From [Clostridium] asparagiforme DSM 15981 (GTDB lineage Bacteria; Bacillota; Clostridia; Lachnospirales; Lachnospiraceae): a DNA stretch of 64,000 bases. Under the pieces are notes generated by a model. The model made no database searches and had not been told where the DNA came from. It saw only the letters and a program-made list of their open reading frames with translations. Of this stretch, positions 1 to 9,200 are shown one piece after another (positions within the stretch are counted from its first letter, which is position 1; every line of letters starts with the position of its first letter). The DNA lies in NCBI GenBank assembly GCA_025149125.1, contig CP102272.1:4402001-4466000 (forward strand). Direction: 5' to 3'. A program made the position numbers and the translations under genes.

Positions 1-964
1 GGGCGCTTCCGCCGATGATGGCAGCCTGGGAAACGGTTCCCTTGGGAGAAGGCATAACGCCGAACTCGAACTTGGTAATGTCGGTGGTCATGGAGTTATA
101 GTTCCAGGAGCCGGACAGCAGGATGGCCACGTCGCCGTTCTTGAAGTATTCCACCGGGTTGTCCGTGGAACCGCCGGCCCAGATGGCCTTGGGCATCACG
201 CCGTCCTCGTTGGCCTTCACAAACTGCTCCAGGGTGGACACGTTGGCGGGGCTGTTCACCGCCACCTTGAAGGAATCGCCGTCCTTCACCGTCAGGGAGC
301 CGCCGTTGGCATACATCAGAATATCGTATCTGGCTCTGGAAACGTCCGCCACAAAGCCGTACTTGATGTTTCCAGCCGCCTGGATCTTAGCCGCATTCTC
401 GTACAGCTCATCCCAGGTCCAGGGATTCTCGACCGTGGGGGCTTCCACGCCGGCAGCCGCAAACGCGTCCTTATTATAATAGAAGTTTGTAGTCGTAAAC
501 TGGCTGGGCAGACCGGAAATCTTGTCGGACTTGTAGTCCTTTCCCACGATCTTTAATGCGGACTCCTCAAAGAGGCTGGTGTCCACCACCGTGCTCATGT
601 CCACGAACTCCTCGGGGTAGAGCTGGTGCAGTCTGGTGGTCTGGATCAGGTCCGGCAGATCCTTGTTCTTAGCCATGGAGGGGAACTTGGTCAGCTGGTC
701 GTCGTGGGAGATCACCATCTTGTCCAGGGTTACCCCCGCCTCAGCCGCCCAGGCCTCCATGGCCTTGTTCAGCGCGTCCTCAGCGCCCGGCTCCTCGGGG
801 TTTAACACCTTCATGGTTCTGCCCTCGGTCTTTACGGAGCCGTCCGCCTGGGTCTCGGCCGGAGCCGGAGCACCGGAATTCGAGCTGCCACCGCAGGCCG
901 CCAGAGACAGAGCCATCATTGCCGCCAGAACTCCGGCAGCCGCCATCTTACTTGTTTTTTTCAT
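1..964 (-). CDS. Sugar ABC transporter substrate-binding lipoprotein (C-terminus outside window)
   Basis: This is an extracellular solute-binding protein of the family-1 type that delivers a sugar or oligosaccharide to an ABC permease. The first 321 residues are visible. There is a lysine-rich start, a hydrophobic signal segment and a lipobox (LAAC, Cys24) followed by a Gly/Ser/Ala linker, so it should be a lipoprotein anchored on the outer face of the membrane. The ATG at 962-964 is preceded by an AGGAAGG ribosome binding site. It follows the GH105 gene on the same strand after about 30 bp, so it probably belongs to the MFS-GH105 transcription unit. The permeases would lie beyond the left edge. 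The ligand cannot be read from the sequence; oligogalacturonide or rhamnose-containing sugars are inferred from the neighbours. Confidence 0.85.
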   Translation of the reverse strand, partial: MKKTSKMAAAGVLAAMMALSLAACGGSSNSGAPAPAETQADGSVKTEGRTMKVLNPEEPGAEDALNKAMEAWAAEAGVTLDKMVISHDDQLTKFPSMAKNKDLPDLIQTTRLHQLYPEEFVDMSTVVDTSLFEESALKIVGKDYKSDKISGLPSQFTTTNFYYNKDAFAAAGVEAPTVENPWTWDELYENAAKIQAAGNIKYGFVADVSRARYDILMYANGGSLTVKDGDSFKVAVNSPANVSTLEQFVKANEDGVMPKAIWAGGSTDNPVEYFKNGDVAILLSGSWNYNSMTTDITKFEFGVMPSPKGTVSQAAIIGGSA

Positions 965-994
965 TATTACCTTCCTCTCTTTCCTTTTATCTTA

Positions 995-2101
995 TCATTT
1001 CATTGATTGATGATCCAGTTCCAAAAAATACAACATGGCCAGCGCCTGGCCGTAGGGCATGGGCTTTAAGGGAATTTCCTTATAAAAGTTCTTGTCCTCC
1101 CGTCCCATGGGCGTGCCGTAGGAGACCTGTTGTAAAATCCCCTCCCCGTCCGTGTAAGCCAGAATCTGCTCCAGGGGCTTTAAGGCCACCGCCTCGTACG
1201 CACCATCCAACAGCCCCATGTGGACCCCTTTGAGCAGTCCGTAGGCGAACCCGCAGGTGGCGCTGGACTCCACATAGGAATCCGGGTCGTCGATCAGGGT
1301 GTGCCACATCCCGTTTTCCGCCTGGTATTTCTCCAGGGAACGGGCCTGGGCCCGCAGAGCCTCCGTCAGGTAGCGGCGCACGCTCTCGTCGCAGTCCGCG
1401 ATCTCTAAGTATTCCGGGATCGCCGCCGTGATCCAGCAGTTGCCCCGCCCCCAAAAGGCGCCGGCGAAATTGTTCCGCTCCTCAAAGGTCCAGCCGTGGT
1501 ACCACAGTCCCGTCTCGCGGTCGCACAGATACTTGGTGTGCAGCAGGAACTGATACTGCGCTTCCTCTTTATAGTCCTTTCGGTCCAGAATCCGGCCCAT
1601 ATTGGCCAGAAACAGCACGGTCATAAACAGGGTGTCGTCCCAAAGCTCGCCCTTGTTCACGCTGTCCGAGGTGATGTGCTGAAGCCCGCCCTCCTCGGTT
1701 CTGGGGAAATCCGTCATAATCCAGTCCGCCCACTGAGTGCAGACCTTCAGGTAATCTTCCCGGCCCAGATGCTCCGCAAGAAAAGACAGAGGCAGCATGG
1801 GCGTCATGGTATTCACATTTTTTGCCGGCAGGCCGATGGCAAACTGCCGTTCGTAATATTTGTTCAGAACCGACAGATACCGCTCCTCGCCGGTGGCCTT
1901 AAACAGCTTCCAGTAACCGAAGAGTCCAACGCCCTGGGTCCATTCCCAGAACTGGTACCGCCTGATGTCATCGCAGGCCAGGCTGTTTTTCTTCATCCCC
2001 TCGAGAAAGGTTTCATCCTCCTCATAGAGCACCTTCTCGAAACTGGAGGCGTACAGCCGCAGCGCTGCTTTGATCGTTTCCTGGTTCATATCGTCGTTCA
2101 T
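995..2101 (-). CDS. GH105 unsaturated rhamnogalacturonyl hydrolase
   Basis: Family GH105 (YteR-like) enzymes remove the terminal 4,5-unsaturated galacturonic acid from short oligosaccharides made by rhamnogalacturonan lyases. No signal peptide is seen, so it should act in the cytoplasm. The (alpha/alpha)6-barrel hallmarks are present: an EWTQGVGLFG segment, an NVNTMTPML segment, WDDTLFM (Asp156 aligns with the YteR catalytic Asp143) and WGRGNCW. The chosen ATG overlaps the stop of the upstream MFS gene as ATGA, with GGAAGAG just before it; ATGs 12 bp either side are alternatives. A Cys replaces the Gly of the second GH105 copy (5403-6494) in the WGRGN motif. The tight coupling with the transporter suggests import of the substrate followed by intracellular hydrolysis. 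Confidence 0.88.
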   Translation of the reverse strand: MNDDMNQETIKAALRLYASSFEKVLYEEDETFLEGMKKNSLACDDIRRYQFWEWTQGVGLFGYWKLFKATGEERYLSVLNKYYERQFAIGLPAKNVNTMTPMLPLSFLAEHLGREDYLKVCTQWADWIMTDFPRTEEGGLQHITSDSVNKGELWDDTLFMTVLFLANMGRILDRKDYKEEAQYQFLLHTKYLCDRETGLWYHGWTFEERNNFAGAFWGRGNCWITAAIPEYLEIADCDESVRRYLTEALRAQARSLEKYQAENGMWHTLIDDPDSYVESSATCGFAYGLLKGVHMGLLDGAYEAVALKPLEQILAYTDGEGILQQVSYGTPMGREDKNFYKEIPLKPMPYGQALAMLYFLELDHQSMK

Positions 2102-3312
2102 CCCCTCTTCCATATAATCTGTCCGCTCCGCGCCCCGAACCTTCTCGCAAACCTCAGATATGCGAGGTAAAAGCCCGCCATGCACAGAGGAACCGCCATA
2201 AAGCTGATTCCGTAGCCAAAATAGTCCGTCGCTCTCCCGAACACCAGGTTAAACCCGATGTCCGCCAGGGTCCCCAGACTGATCACCGCCCCCGCCGCCG
2301 TGGAAAGCATGTGCTGCGGGAAAACGGACCCGATCATGAACACCATGGTTGGGTACACAATGGAGAGGAACAGGCCGGACAGGCTCAAAAGCCACAGCCC
2401 GCTTCCGCCCAGGACCGATCCCAGGATAAACAGAACCGCTCCGATTCCGCCGAACCCGCAGATGCTCCTCACCGCTCCCAGAGCGGATACCGCGGGGGAG
2501 AACACCAGCCGTCCCACGGTCATGCCGCCGTAGAACCCGGACAGGTAAAGGGCCGCCCGTGAGGCCGTGAGGCCCAGGGCTCCGGTGCCGTAAGCCACCA
2601 GCCAGTTCATGATTCCGTGCTCCGCCACAAAGTAGAAGCCGAAGATCACCACCAGGAGCCAGAAGCCCGGCTGCCGCGTTACGGTCGCGAAGGAGACTGC
2701 CTTTTTGGCGGACTGCGCGGAAGATGTCGCTTCGGGGCGCTCCCCGCTTCCCGGGATCTTCACCCCTGCCAGAAACAGCGCCGCCAGAAGCCCCAGCCCC
2801 AGCAGAAACAGGTTCACGCCCCGGAATACGCCGTAGCTGTCCGCCATCCGCCCTACCAGGTTCTGGCTGGCGCTGGTTCCCACTCCTTGCACAAAGAAGA
2901 ACACATTGACCAACATCCCCGGAGCCGCGGTAAAGATAAGCGGCGTCAGCAGGTTGACCGTGGTGTTTAACAGCGTGGACGCGCCCATGGCGAAAAACAC
3001 GCTGACCAGCAGGAGCAGAAAGTGATCGGAAACCACATAGACCGCCAGCGCCGCCATCCACAGAAGCAGCACCGCCATGGTGGTTTTCTTCCGGTCGAAC
3101 CGGTCCATCATCTGTCCGCCCAGGCTGAGAAATACCAGATTTCCCAGATAGCTGACCATGATGATCACCGACAGGCCGGAGGCGTTCAGAGTAAAATGCT
3201 GTTGGAACACCGGAGCGAAAATCCCTCTCAGGGAATCGCTCACTCCCAGACCCGCCATCAAAATCATAAAACCGGCTGCCGCCCGCAGCTCCCCGACTCT
3301 CCTGTGTTCCAC
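2098..3312 (-). CDS. MFS transporter, sugar/oligosaccharide type
   Basis: This is a 12-helix major facilitator superfamily permease of about 404 residues. Hydrophobic helices run along the whole length, with a charged loop (GGQMMDRFDRKKT, the MFS loop 2-3 signature) after the second helix and a longer polar central loop near residues 190-210. The GTG at 3310-3312 was chosen because a perfect GGAGG lies 6 bp upstream; an in-frame TTG at 3333 would add seven residues. It is the first gene of a unit running leftward into GH105 and the binding protein, and it is divergent from the AraC gene at 3497. Uptake of unsaturated rhamnogalacturonan fragments is inferred from context only. Confidence 0.85.
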   Translation of the reverse strand: MEHRRVGELRAAAGFMILMAGLGVSDSLRGIFAPVFQQHFTLNASGLSVIIMVSYLGNLVFLSLGGQMMDRFDRKKTTMAVLLLWMAALAVYVVSDHFLLLLVSVFFAMGASTLLNTTVNLLTPLIFTAAPGMLVNVFFFVQGVGTSASQNLVGRMADSYGVFRGVNLFLLGLGLLAALFLAGVKIPGSGERPEATSSAQSAKKAVSFATVTRQPGFWLLVVIFGFYFVAEHGIMNWLVAYGTGALGLTASRAALYLSGFYGGMTVGRLVFSPAVSALGAVRSICGFGGIGAVLFILGSVLGGSGLWLLSLSGLFLSIVYPTMVFMIGSVFPQHMLSTAAGAVISLGTLADIGFNLVFGRATDYFGYGISFMAVPLCMAGFYLAYLRFARRFGARSGQIIWKRG

Positions 3313-3415
3313 GCCGTACCTCCGATGTTTCAATCCGTCTCTCGACTACGCACCTAGTATAGCGGTTTTTGTCCTCCAAATTCTACTTCTTTTTTGCTTA
3401 ATATCGCTAATTATA

Positions 3416-3445
3416 TTGCATTTTTTGCTTTTTTTGTTGTATAAT
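3416..3445 (+). promoter_or_regulatory. Promoter of the AraC gene
   Basis: A consensus -10 TATAAT lies at 3440-3445, with a weak -35 TTGCAT at 3416-3421 and an 18-bp spacer. The region is AT-rich and lies between the divergent MFS and AraC genes, so control of both directions from here is likely. Confidence 0.5.
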
Positions 3446-3496
3446 CGAGGAAATGTACCGCATCCCATGCAGAAGAAACTCCCTTGAGGTGAACAG

Positions 3497-4414
3497 ATGA
3501 GCGAATTAATCAACGGAATTCTCTATGAAAAGCGCCACGATATTATCATCAACAACATGTCCGACGGCATCTATTATTACTTTGACTACGACGAGCGCTC
3601 CTTCCAGGTAAACATGGATTTCCAGCATTTCCACAGCTTCTACGAGATCCATATCCTGCTGGCCAAGAGCGCCAGCCATCTGGTGGAGGGAATCCCCTAC
3701 TCCATACACGCCGGAGACATCGTCCTGCTGCGCCCCTCCCTGCTCCACAAGACCATCTACCCCCAGGGAGCGCCCAGCCGCCGGCTGATCATCAACTTTC
3801 TCTATCCCCAGGAGTATCTGGACAGCCACCCGGCATTTTCCCGGATTCTGGAACCCTTCGGCCAGGAGATCCCCATCTTCCGCTTTGACCAGGAAAAAAC
3901 GGCGATCTTAAGCGATATGCTCAACCAGGTGTTTCTCCTGTCCACCCGGTCCATGCCCGCGGACATCCTAAACACCATGGTCCACGCGGAGTTCACCCGA
4001 TTCCTCTACCGGCTCTGGGAGCTGAGAAGCTTTAACGTCTATGTGCCGGAAAAATTCGAGAGCCCGCTTTCGGAGAAAATTTACCAGATCACAAGCTACA
4101 TCCACAACCACTATTCCGAGGAATTATCCCTGGAATCCCTGGCGGAGCAGTTCTATATCAGCACCTACTACCTATCCCACCGGTTCCGGCAGGTGACGGG
4201 CTACACTCTGATCCACTACATCCAGATGACCCGCATCCGCAGCGCCCAGTACGCGTTAATCAACACCCGGGAAAAGATCACCGACATCTCCGCCGCCTGC
4301 GGATTCACCAGTTTTTCCCAGTTCAACCGGGTGTTCCGCAAATTCTGCGGCGTCTCCCCGTCTGACTTCCGGCGGGATCCGGTCACTTCCTCATTTCCGA
4401 CGCATAGCGCTTAG
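3497..4414 (+). CDS. AraC family transcriptional regulator (cupin sensor)
   Basis: This 305-residue regulator has an N-terminal AraC-type cupin sugar-sensing domain (about 20-170) and a C-terminal double helix-turn-helix (about 195-295). The second helix-turn-helix carries the typical ITDISAACGFTSFSQFNRVFRKFCGVSP pattern, in which ACGF, FSQFNRVF and GVSP are the recognisable AraC signatures. It is divergent from the MFS-GH105-binding protein unit, which it probably activates when the sugar is present. Its 3' end overlaps the convergent second AraC gene by 32 bp (4383-4414). The ribosome binding site GAGGTG precedes the ATG by five bases. Confidence 0.9.
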   Translation: MSELINGILYEKRHDIIINNMSDGIYYYFDYDERSFQVNMDFQHFHSFYEIHILLAKSASHLVEGIPYSIHAGDIVLLRPSLLHKTIYPQGAPSRRLIINFLYPQEYLDSHPAFSRILEPFGQEIPIFRFDQEKTAILSDMLNQVFLLSTRSMPADILNTMVHAEFTRFLYRLWELRSFNVYVPEKFESPLSEKIYQITSYIHNHYSEELSLESLAEQFYISTYYLSHRFRQVTGYTLIHYIQMTRIRSAQYALINTREKITDISAACGFTSFSQFNRVFRKFCGVSPSDFRRDPVTSSFPTHSA

Positions 4415-5399
4415 GGGTGGTGCCGGTCAGGCGCTTGAAGGTATTGATAAAATGGCTGTCGCTGTTGTAAGACAGGGAAATGGCCGTATCCGTCACGGAA
4501 AATCCCTTTTGCAGCAGCTCCTTGGCCCGGTCGATCTTGGCCTGGGCGATAAACTGCCCCAGGGTAAACCCTGTCTCCCGCCGGAAATAGTGGCTCAGGT
4601 AATGGCTGCTGATATAAAACTGCCGCGCGATGTCCTCCAGATCCAGGCGCTCGTCGACATGGTCGCGCACGTAGGTTTTGATCTGCTCCACGCGCTCCCG
4701 GGGGGTGGTGCCTGGCTCCCGGCTCATGCCGCTGCCTGCCTCCCGGCTCATGCCACTGCCCGGCTCTTGGCCCACGCCGCTGCCTGCCTCCCGGCCCCTG
4801 CCGCCTCCCGGCTCCCGGCCGGCCTTCTCCCATCCGGCTCTCCCGCAGTTCTCCCAGCCGTCTCCTCCCCCCGCTTCCAATGAATGCGAGAATTCGTCCA
4901 GTTTCACCAGCAATTCCAGAATACAGAGCTTTAAGAGAACCTGTCCGGCCTCATCCTCCCGCCTGCGGCTGTACCCCTCGATGCGCTCCATCTGCCGGAT
5001 CACCTGCTCCAGGGTGCCGCCGGACAAATGCAGTCTCACGCCGCCCTCCTCCCGGTCCTCAAAAAGCCGCGAAAACCGATAACCCAGAGCCGGTTCCAGG
5101 CCCAAAATCCAATCCGGATCAAACATCAGCACATACCGGCTGTAAGCCGCTCCCTCCGCGCCCTCAGTCTTATGGTATTCCCGGTTGTTGATCAAAAACA
5201 GGTCCCCCGGCCTGGTCTGATACATCCGGCTCCCGATCCGGATGGAAGCGCCCCCGCTCATAAACAGCAGCAGCTCATACTCCTTGTGGATATGAAGCCC
5301 CTTCATTTTCCAACTTCTGGTACTGCCGCTGTAGTAGTAAAAGGAGTGGAATTCCTCGTAAAATCCTTCCTGTCTCATCTCCCGCCGCCTTTCCTCCAT
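4383..5399 (-). CDS. AraC family regulator with Gly/Ser/Glu-rich repeat linker
   Basis: This AraC-type regulator has a cupin sensor (about 15-165), a C-terminal double helix-turn-helix (about 240-335, with LEDIARQFYISSHYLSHYF and FINTFKRLTGTTPKRY features) and an unusual linker of about 55 residues between them. The linker has several eight-residue repeats of the form E-(A/P)-G-S-G-M-S-R, encoded by 24-bp DNA repeats. It lies 3 bp after GH105 (5403-6494) and probably shares its mRNA. ATG 5399 sits right behind GAGGG; the second ATG at 5378, with GAAAGG nine bases upstream, is a good alternative start. The expected role is control of the 837-residue protein and GH105 unit. Confidence 0.85.
   Translation of the reverse strand: MEERRREMRQEGFYEEFHSFYYYSGSTRSWKMKGLHIHKEYELLLFMSGGASIRIGSRMYQTRPGDLFLINNREYHKTEGAEGAAYSRYVLMFDPDWILGLEPALGYRFSRLFEDREEGGVRLHLSGGTLEQVIRQMERIEGYSRRREDEAGQVLLKLCILELLVKLDEFSHSLEAGGGDGWENCGRAGWEKAGREPGGGRGREAGSGVGQEPGSGMSREAGSGMSREPGTTPRERVEQIKTYVRDHVDERLDLEDIARQFYISSHYLSHYFRRETGFTLGQFIAQAKIDRAKELLQKGFSVTDTAISLSYNSDSHFINTFKRLTGTTPKRYASEMRK
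4700..4860 (-). repeat. Intragenic ~24-bp tandem repeats in AraC linker
   Basis: Degenerate in-frame 24-bp units encode the Gly-Ser-Gly-Met-Ser-Arg-Glu linker of the AraC regulator. Because the unit is a multiple of three, copy number changes would alter linker length without a frameshift. Confidence 0.7.
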
Positions 5400-5402
5400 C
5401 CC

Positions 5403-6494
5403 TCACAGAAGCCGTATCTCCTGCAACAGCAGGATCGTCATCGCCTGACCGTAGGTGATCGGGCAGCAGACAATCTCATTGTAAAACTCCGCGTTCCAGC
5501 CGATGGGCGTGCCGTAGGAAACGCCCTCCACGGTGCCGTCCTCCGAAATCTTCCCCAGCACCCCGGGGATTCCCCGGCGGATCACCGGCTCAAACTCCTC
5601 CCGGTCCAGGTATCCCAGGCGGACGCCCTTCATGATTCCCGCAAGGAACGCGGCGCTGGCCGACGTTTCCAGATAGGTGTGCGGGTTGTCGATCACGGTA
5701 TGCCACAGCCCGGTCTCTGAATCCTGATACTCCTTTAACGCCCGGGCCTGGCAGACAAACACGCTGAGGAAATAGCGCCGCAGCGGATCCCCGGTGCCCA
5801 TCTGCTCCAGATATTCCATGATCCCCATGGTATACCACCCGTTCCCGCGCCCCCACAGTACCTTGCCGTAATTGTGGTTCCCCCGGAAATTCCAGCCGTG
5901 GCAGAACAGCCCCGTCTCCCGGTTCAGCAGAAAACGGATGTGGTTTAAAATCTGATAATCCGCCTCCCGGACGAGCTCCTCCCGCCCCAGAATTTTTCCG
6001 GCCCGGGCCAGGAAAAACACCGCCATAAACAGGGTGTCGATCAGGATCTCACCGTCGTTTGGATCGCCGGTGATCATGTGCTGGAAACAGCCCTCCCCGG
6101 CGCGCAGCAGGCCCGTCTCATCCATCATCCACTGAACCCAGTCCTCCACAAACCGCCGGTACGTTTCCTTCCCCGTGATCTCGTACAGGTAGGTGAGCGT
6201 CAGCATGGGGGCCGTGGTATTCACATTCCGCTCCATTCCCCCCTCCGCAATCTTCCGGTCAAACCATGCGGTCAAAAACTCCAAAACCCGCGGATCCTTC
6301 TCCATCTGATAATTCCGGTACATCCCGTACAGGCCCACGCCCTGGGGCCACTCCCAGCAGTCCATATCGATCAGGCTCACCGGAAATTTTTCTTCCATTC
6401 CGGTATTCTTCATATCCATCATACGGGCGTTCACCCGTTTCTCGGTCTCCCGAATCCATTCCCTGTCCCAGGTATTCTCCATCATGTGGTTCAT
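5403..6494 (-). CDS. GH105 unsaturated rhamnogalacturonyl hydrolase (second copy)
   Basis: This is a second GH105 enzyme, 363 residues long, without a signal peptide and so predicted to be cytoplasmic. It has CWEWPQGVGLYG, NVNTTAPML, ILIDTLFM (Asp153 aligns with YteR Asp143) and the intact WGRGNGW motif, followed by LWHTVIDNP and TSASAAF, which are typical of the family. The ATG at 6494 has GGAAAGG ten bases upstream. It lies between the 837-residue protein and the AraC regulator on the same strand. It differs clearly from the copy at 995-2101, so the two may act on different unsaturated oligosaccharides (for example different linkage or acetylation). That difference in substrate is inference. 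Confidence 0.9.
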   Translation of the reverse strand: MNHMMENTWDREWIRETEKRVNARMMDMKNTGMEEKFPVSLIDMDCWEWPQGVGLYGMYRNYQMEKDPRVLEFLTAWFDRKIAEGGMERNVNTTAPMLTLTYLYEITGKETYRRFVEDWVQWMMDETGLLRAGEGCFQHMITGDPNDGEILIDTLFMAVFFLARAGKILGREELVREADYQILNHIRFLLNRETGLFCHGWNFRGNHNYGKVLWGRGNGWYTMGIMEYLEQMGTGDPLRRYFLSVFVCQARALKEYQDSETGLWHTVIDNPHTYLETSASAAFLAGIMKGVRLGYLDREEFEPVIRRGIPGVLGKISEDGTVEGVSYGTPIGWNAEFYNEIVCCPITYGQAMTILLLQEIRLL

Positions 6495-6640
6495 ATCTTA
6501 CCAGCCTTTCCTGTTTTTCTCTGTGCGGCGGGCGGAAGGAACGTCTGCCGCTGCCTTCCCGGCTCCCCGACGCGCTTTATCCGCAACCTCCCGGTTCCCC
6601 GGCGTCGTTCCCTCCGCGCCATCTCCTGCGCTCCTGCCCT

Positions 6641-9154
6641 CTATTCCCAAATGCGCCGCACTGTCCCGGCGTTACCCGCCGGGTAATCGTACGGGCTGCT
6701 TCCGTCCACCGTAAACCCGTCCCTCGTCAGAACCATCCGCCCCAAACGCGCATCTCTCACCTCGGCCCTCACTCCCGGCTCCCAATAAATCTCCATTCCG
6801 TCCAGACTCTCATAAAATGCTTCCAGCGAGGGATACTCCCTGCAATTTCCAATCTTAAGAATCCACAGATTGTCCCGCCCCGGACTCTTAAACTCCCGGT
6901 ACCGGCACGGCCCGCTCTCCTCCATTCTCAGTCCGTTGACCGCCCGGGCGCCCACATACCCGCCGTCCTTGCAGGCCGCCACCGTGTACTCCCCGCCGAT
7001 ATAGGAGGAAAATTCCATCAGCGGCGCGTAAACGTGGGTAAAGTCCACCGGGTGCTCCGGGTCCAGGCGGTACATCATGATCCCCAAATTCCGGTACTGG
7101 GCCGCCAACGGCAGCGTGCCGTTCCCCGCCCAATAATTGGGCCTGCCGTTGCCGTAGGGCTGCACCTCCCCGGGATGGCTCACATACATCTGCGCCGTCA
7201 TATCCAGGGTGGCCTGCATGATATGCTCCTGATATCCCGGCGTGAACGGCCGGAAATTCACCGCAGTGGAAAGCTGGGCGTACCGGTCCTTGTACAGATA
7301 CAGATTCACATGCCCCTTATAGCCCTGGGTTTTCTGGTATTCCAGCGCCTCTCCCTCCGCCGTCTCCAGAAACGCCTCATTCTCCGCCTGGGGCCGGTAA
7401 TCCCCCAGCGCAAAGGAAATGTACGCCAGGGCCGCCCGGTTCAGGTTCCCCTTATTGTATGCAATGTACAATAACGCCGTGGTGCCCGCCGCGTAATTGC
7501 CCTTGTTCTCCTTCTCGTAGCTTCTCCCGAAGGTAGTCATCACCGCCCCCCGGTGGGCCAGCAGCGCCAGATCCCGGAAAATCACATCCAACGCCTTTTC
7601 AGCCGCCGTATGCCAGCGGCTCCCTTTCTCCGCCAGGTTGTGGAGGCCGCATAACCCCAGCACATCCACCGGTATGTAAGCGTTGCTGTTCCACTCCGTG
7701 ATATACTCCCCGAAAAACGTGTCGAACCATTCCTCCAGCAGTTCTTCCGCCCGCTCCCGCTGCAGGCGTCCAGTGCGCCCGCTGCAGGCAAACACCTCGT
7801 CCGGGTACAGCGTCCCCGCGTAATACTGGCAGATGTGGAACAGCAGCGCGTGGTTCTCGCTGAAAAACCACATCACGTCGTTGCCCGGCTCGTCGATCCA
7901 GTAGCGGAAATTCAGGATCACCCGCCGGACCTCCTCCCGCACGTTAGGTTCCAGCAGTTCTCCGAACCGCTTCACGATCTGCAACACCACGATCAGGTGA
8001 AAATCGCTGCAATCCTTGCGCGCGTCAATCCCTGCCAGCTCCTCCAGAATGATACTCCCGGCCCGCTTCCGGTCCCCGCCGGCAGCCAGGATCGCCGCAG
8101 CCTTGTATACATTATCCACCTCAGTGTCCGCCAGATATTGCAGGGCCCGCCGCTTTCTCCCCTCCAGGGTATCCGGTCCGGCCAAAAGCAGCTCCCGGTT
8201 AAAAATCTGAGTGGCGATTTTCCGCTTCACCCACACCCGTCCGGCCCGGCAGCCGATGGTAAAATAGTAGAATCCGGGCAGCTCCCGCTCCGCGTCAAAC
8301 AGTCTCAGACTTCCGGCCCCGGCGGCCAGGCGGTATTTTGAGCGGCGCACCAGCGTCTCGCTGCGCGCGATCTTATCCGCCACCGGCTTATACACAGCCT
8401 CAATGTCCACCTGGCGGGCCAGTGGATTTTCCAGAGACAGCTCCACCGGCCCGCCCAAATAGACCTCCCGGTCAAAGGCCATGTCCTTTAACATTCCCTC
8501 CAGCCGGTCCACCTCGTCCACATCCACCTCGTCCTCGGCCGGGATGCAGATTTTGAGTTTTTGATCCCCCAGATACCGGAGCCGGAGATAATAATCCGTG
8601 TCCCGCTCCGCCAGATCCTCCAGGCAGACCACGATTTTGTTCATGCCCCTGCAAAGCGCCGCGCTCACCCGCCTGCGCTTCACCATATTGCGGGTAAACG
8701 GAATAAAATCCTCCACAAGCTGTCCGTTGACCCACAGGGTGAGACCCCCGCAGGTCTGAAGCTCAAACTCCGCCCGCTCCTCCTCCGGCGCGAAAAGCCC
8801 GGTATAGCAGTAGGTGCGCAGATAGGTCGGATTGAAATAGAACTCCGAGAAATCCACTCCCTGGTTGCCGAAGGGGAAATACAGCTCCACCGGTTTGCGG
8901 CAGCCGAACACCTCCACCTCCGCCCCCAGCCCGTACCCGCTCAAATCCACATACTCCGGCAGCGCGCCCGTCCGCTGCCCGATCATCTCCCTGCGGCAGG
9001 GGTTCTCATAGACCGAAAATCCCTTCTCCAGCCATTCGTTCACCGTGCCGGACAGAGTCGCCCTGGCGTACACTCCCGGACGGCAGAAGGTGCCCGCAGT
9101 CAGAAATCGGTTGATATACCCTTCTGGTTCCAGATTATATATAAAATGCTTCAT
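6641..9154 (-). CDS. Large uncharacterised protein, probable carbohydrate-active enzyme
   Basis: I do not recognise this 837-residue protein. It has no signal peptide or membrane segment. The first ~220 residues look beta-rich, with a lectin-like or accessory-domain character (LTLWVNGQLVEDF resembles the way glycosidase jelly-roll domains read). Residues ~340-620 are alpha-helical with aromatic-rich patterns (FRYWIDEPGNDVMWFFSENH, ITEWNSNAYIPVD, TTFGRSYEKENKG), suggesting an (alpha/alpha) barrel such as those of GH or polysaccharide lyase families. The C-terminus is again beta-rich. It is the first gene of the unit that continues into GH105 and AraC, with a strong GGAGG site before the ATG. 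The context argues for an intracellular enzyme acting on pectin-derived oligosaccharides, but no catalytic residues can be assigned. Confidence 0.6.
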   Translation of the reverse strand: MKHFIYNLEPEGYINRFLTAGTFCRPGVYARATLSGTVNEWLEKGFSVYENPCRREMIGQRTGALPEYVDLSGYGLGAEVEVFGCRKPVELYFPFGNQGVDFSEFYFNPTYLRTYCYTGLFAPEEERAEFELQTCGGLTLWVNGQLVEDFIPFTRNMVKRRRVSAALCRGMNKIVVCLEDLAERDTDYYLRLRYLGDQKLKICIPAEDEVDVDEVDRLEGMLKDMAFDREVYLGGPVELSLENPLARQVDIEAVYKPVADKIARSETLVRRSKYRLAAGAGSLRLFDAERELPGFYYFTIGCRAGRVWVKRKIATQIFNRELLLAGPDTLEGRKRRALQYLADTEVDNVYKAAAILAAGGDRKRAGSIILEELAGIDARKDCSDFHLIVVLQIVKRFGELLEPNVREEVRRVILNFRYWIDEPGNDVMWFFSENHALLFHICQYYAGTLYPDEVFACSGRTGRLQRERAEELLEEWFDTFFGEYITEWNSNAYIPVDVLGLCGLHNLAEKGSRWHTAAEKALDVIFRDLALLAHRGAVMTTFGRSYEKENKGNYAAGTTALLYIAYNKGNLNRAALAYISFALGDYRPQAENEAFLETAEGEALEYQKTQGYKGHVNLYLYKDRYAQLSTAVNFRPFTPGYQEHIMQATLDMTAQMYVSHPGEVQPYGNGRPNYWAGNGTLPLAAQYRNLGIMMYRLDPEHPVDFTHVYAPLMEFSSYIGGEYTVAACKDGGYVGARAVNGLRMEESGPCRYREFKSPGRDNLWILKIGNCREYPSLEAFYESLDGMEIYWEPGVRAEVRDARLGRMVLTRDGFTVDGSSPYDYPAGNAGTVRRIWE

Positions 9155-9200
9155 TTCACATTCCTCCTATCTCCCCGCCATGGTCCGGCGGCATTTTTCT

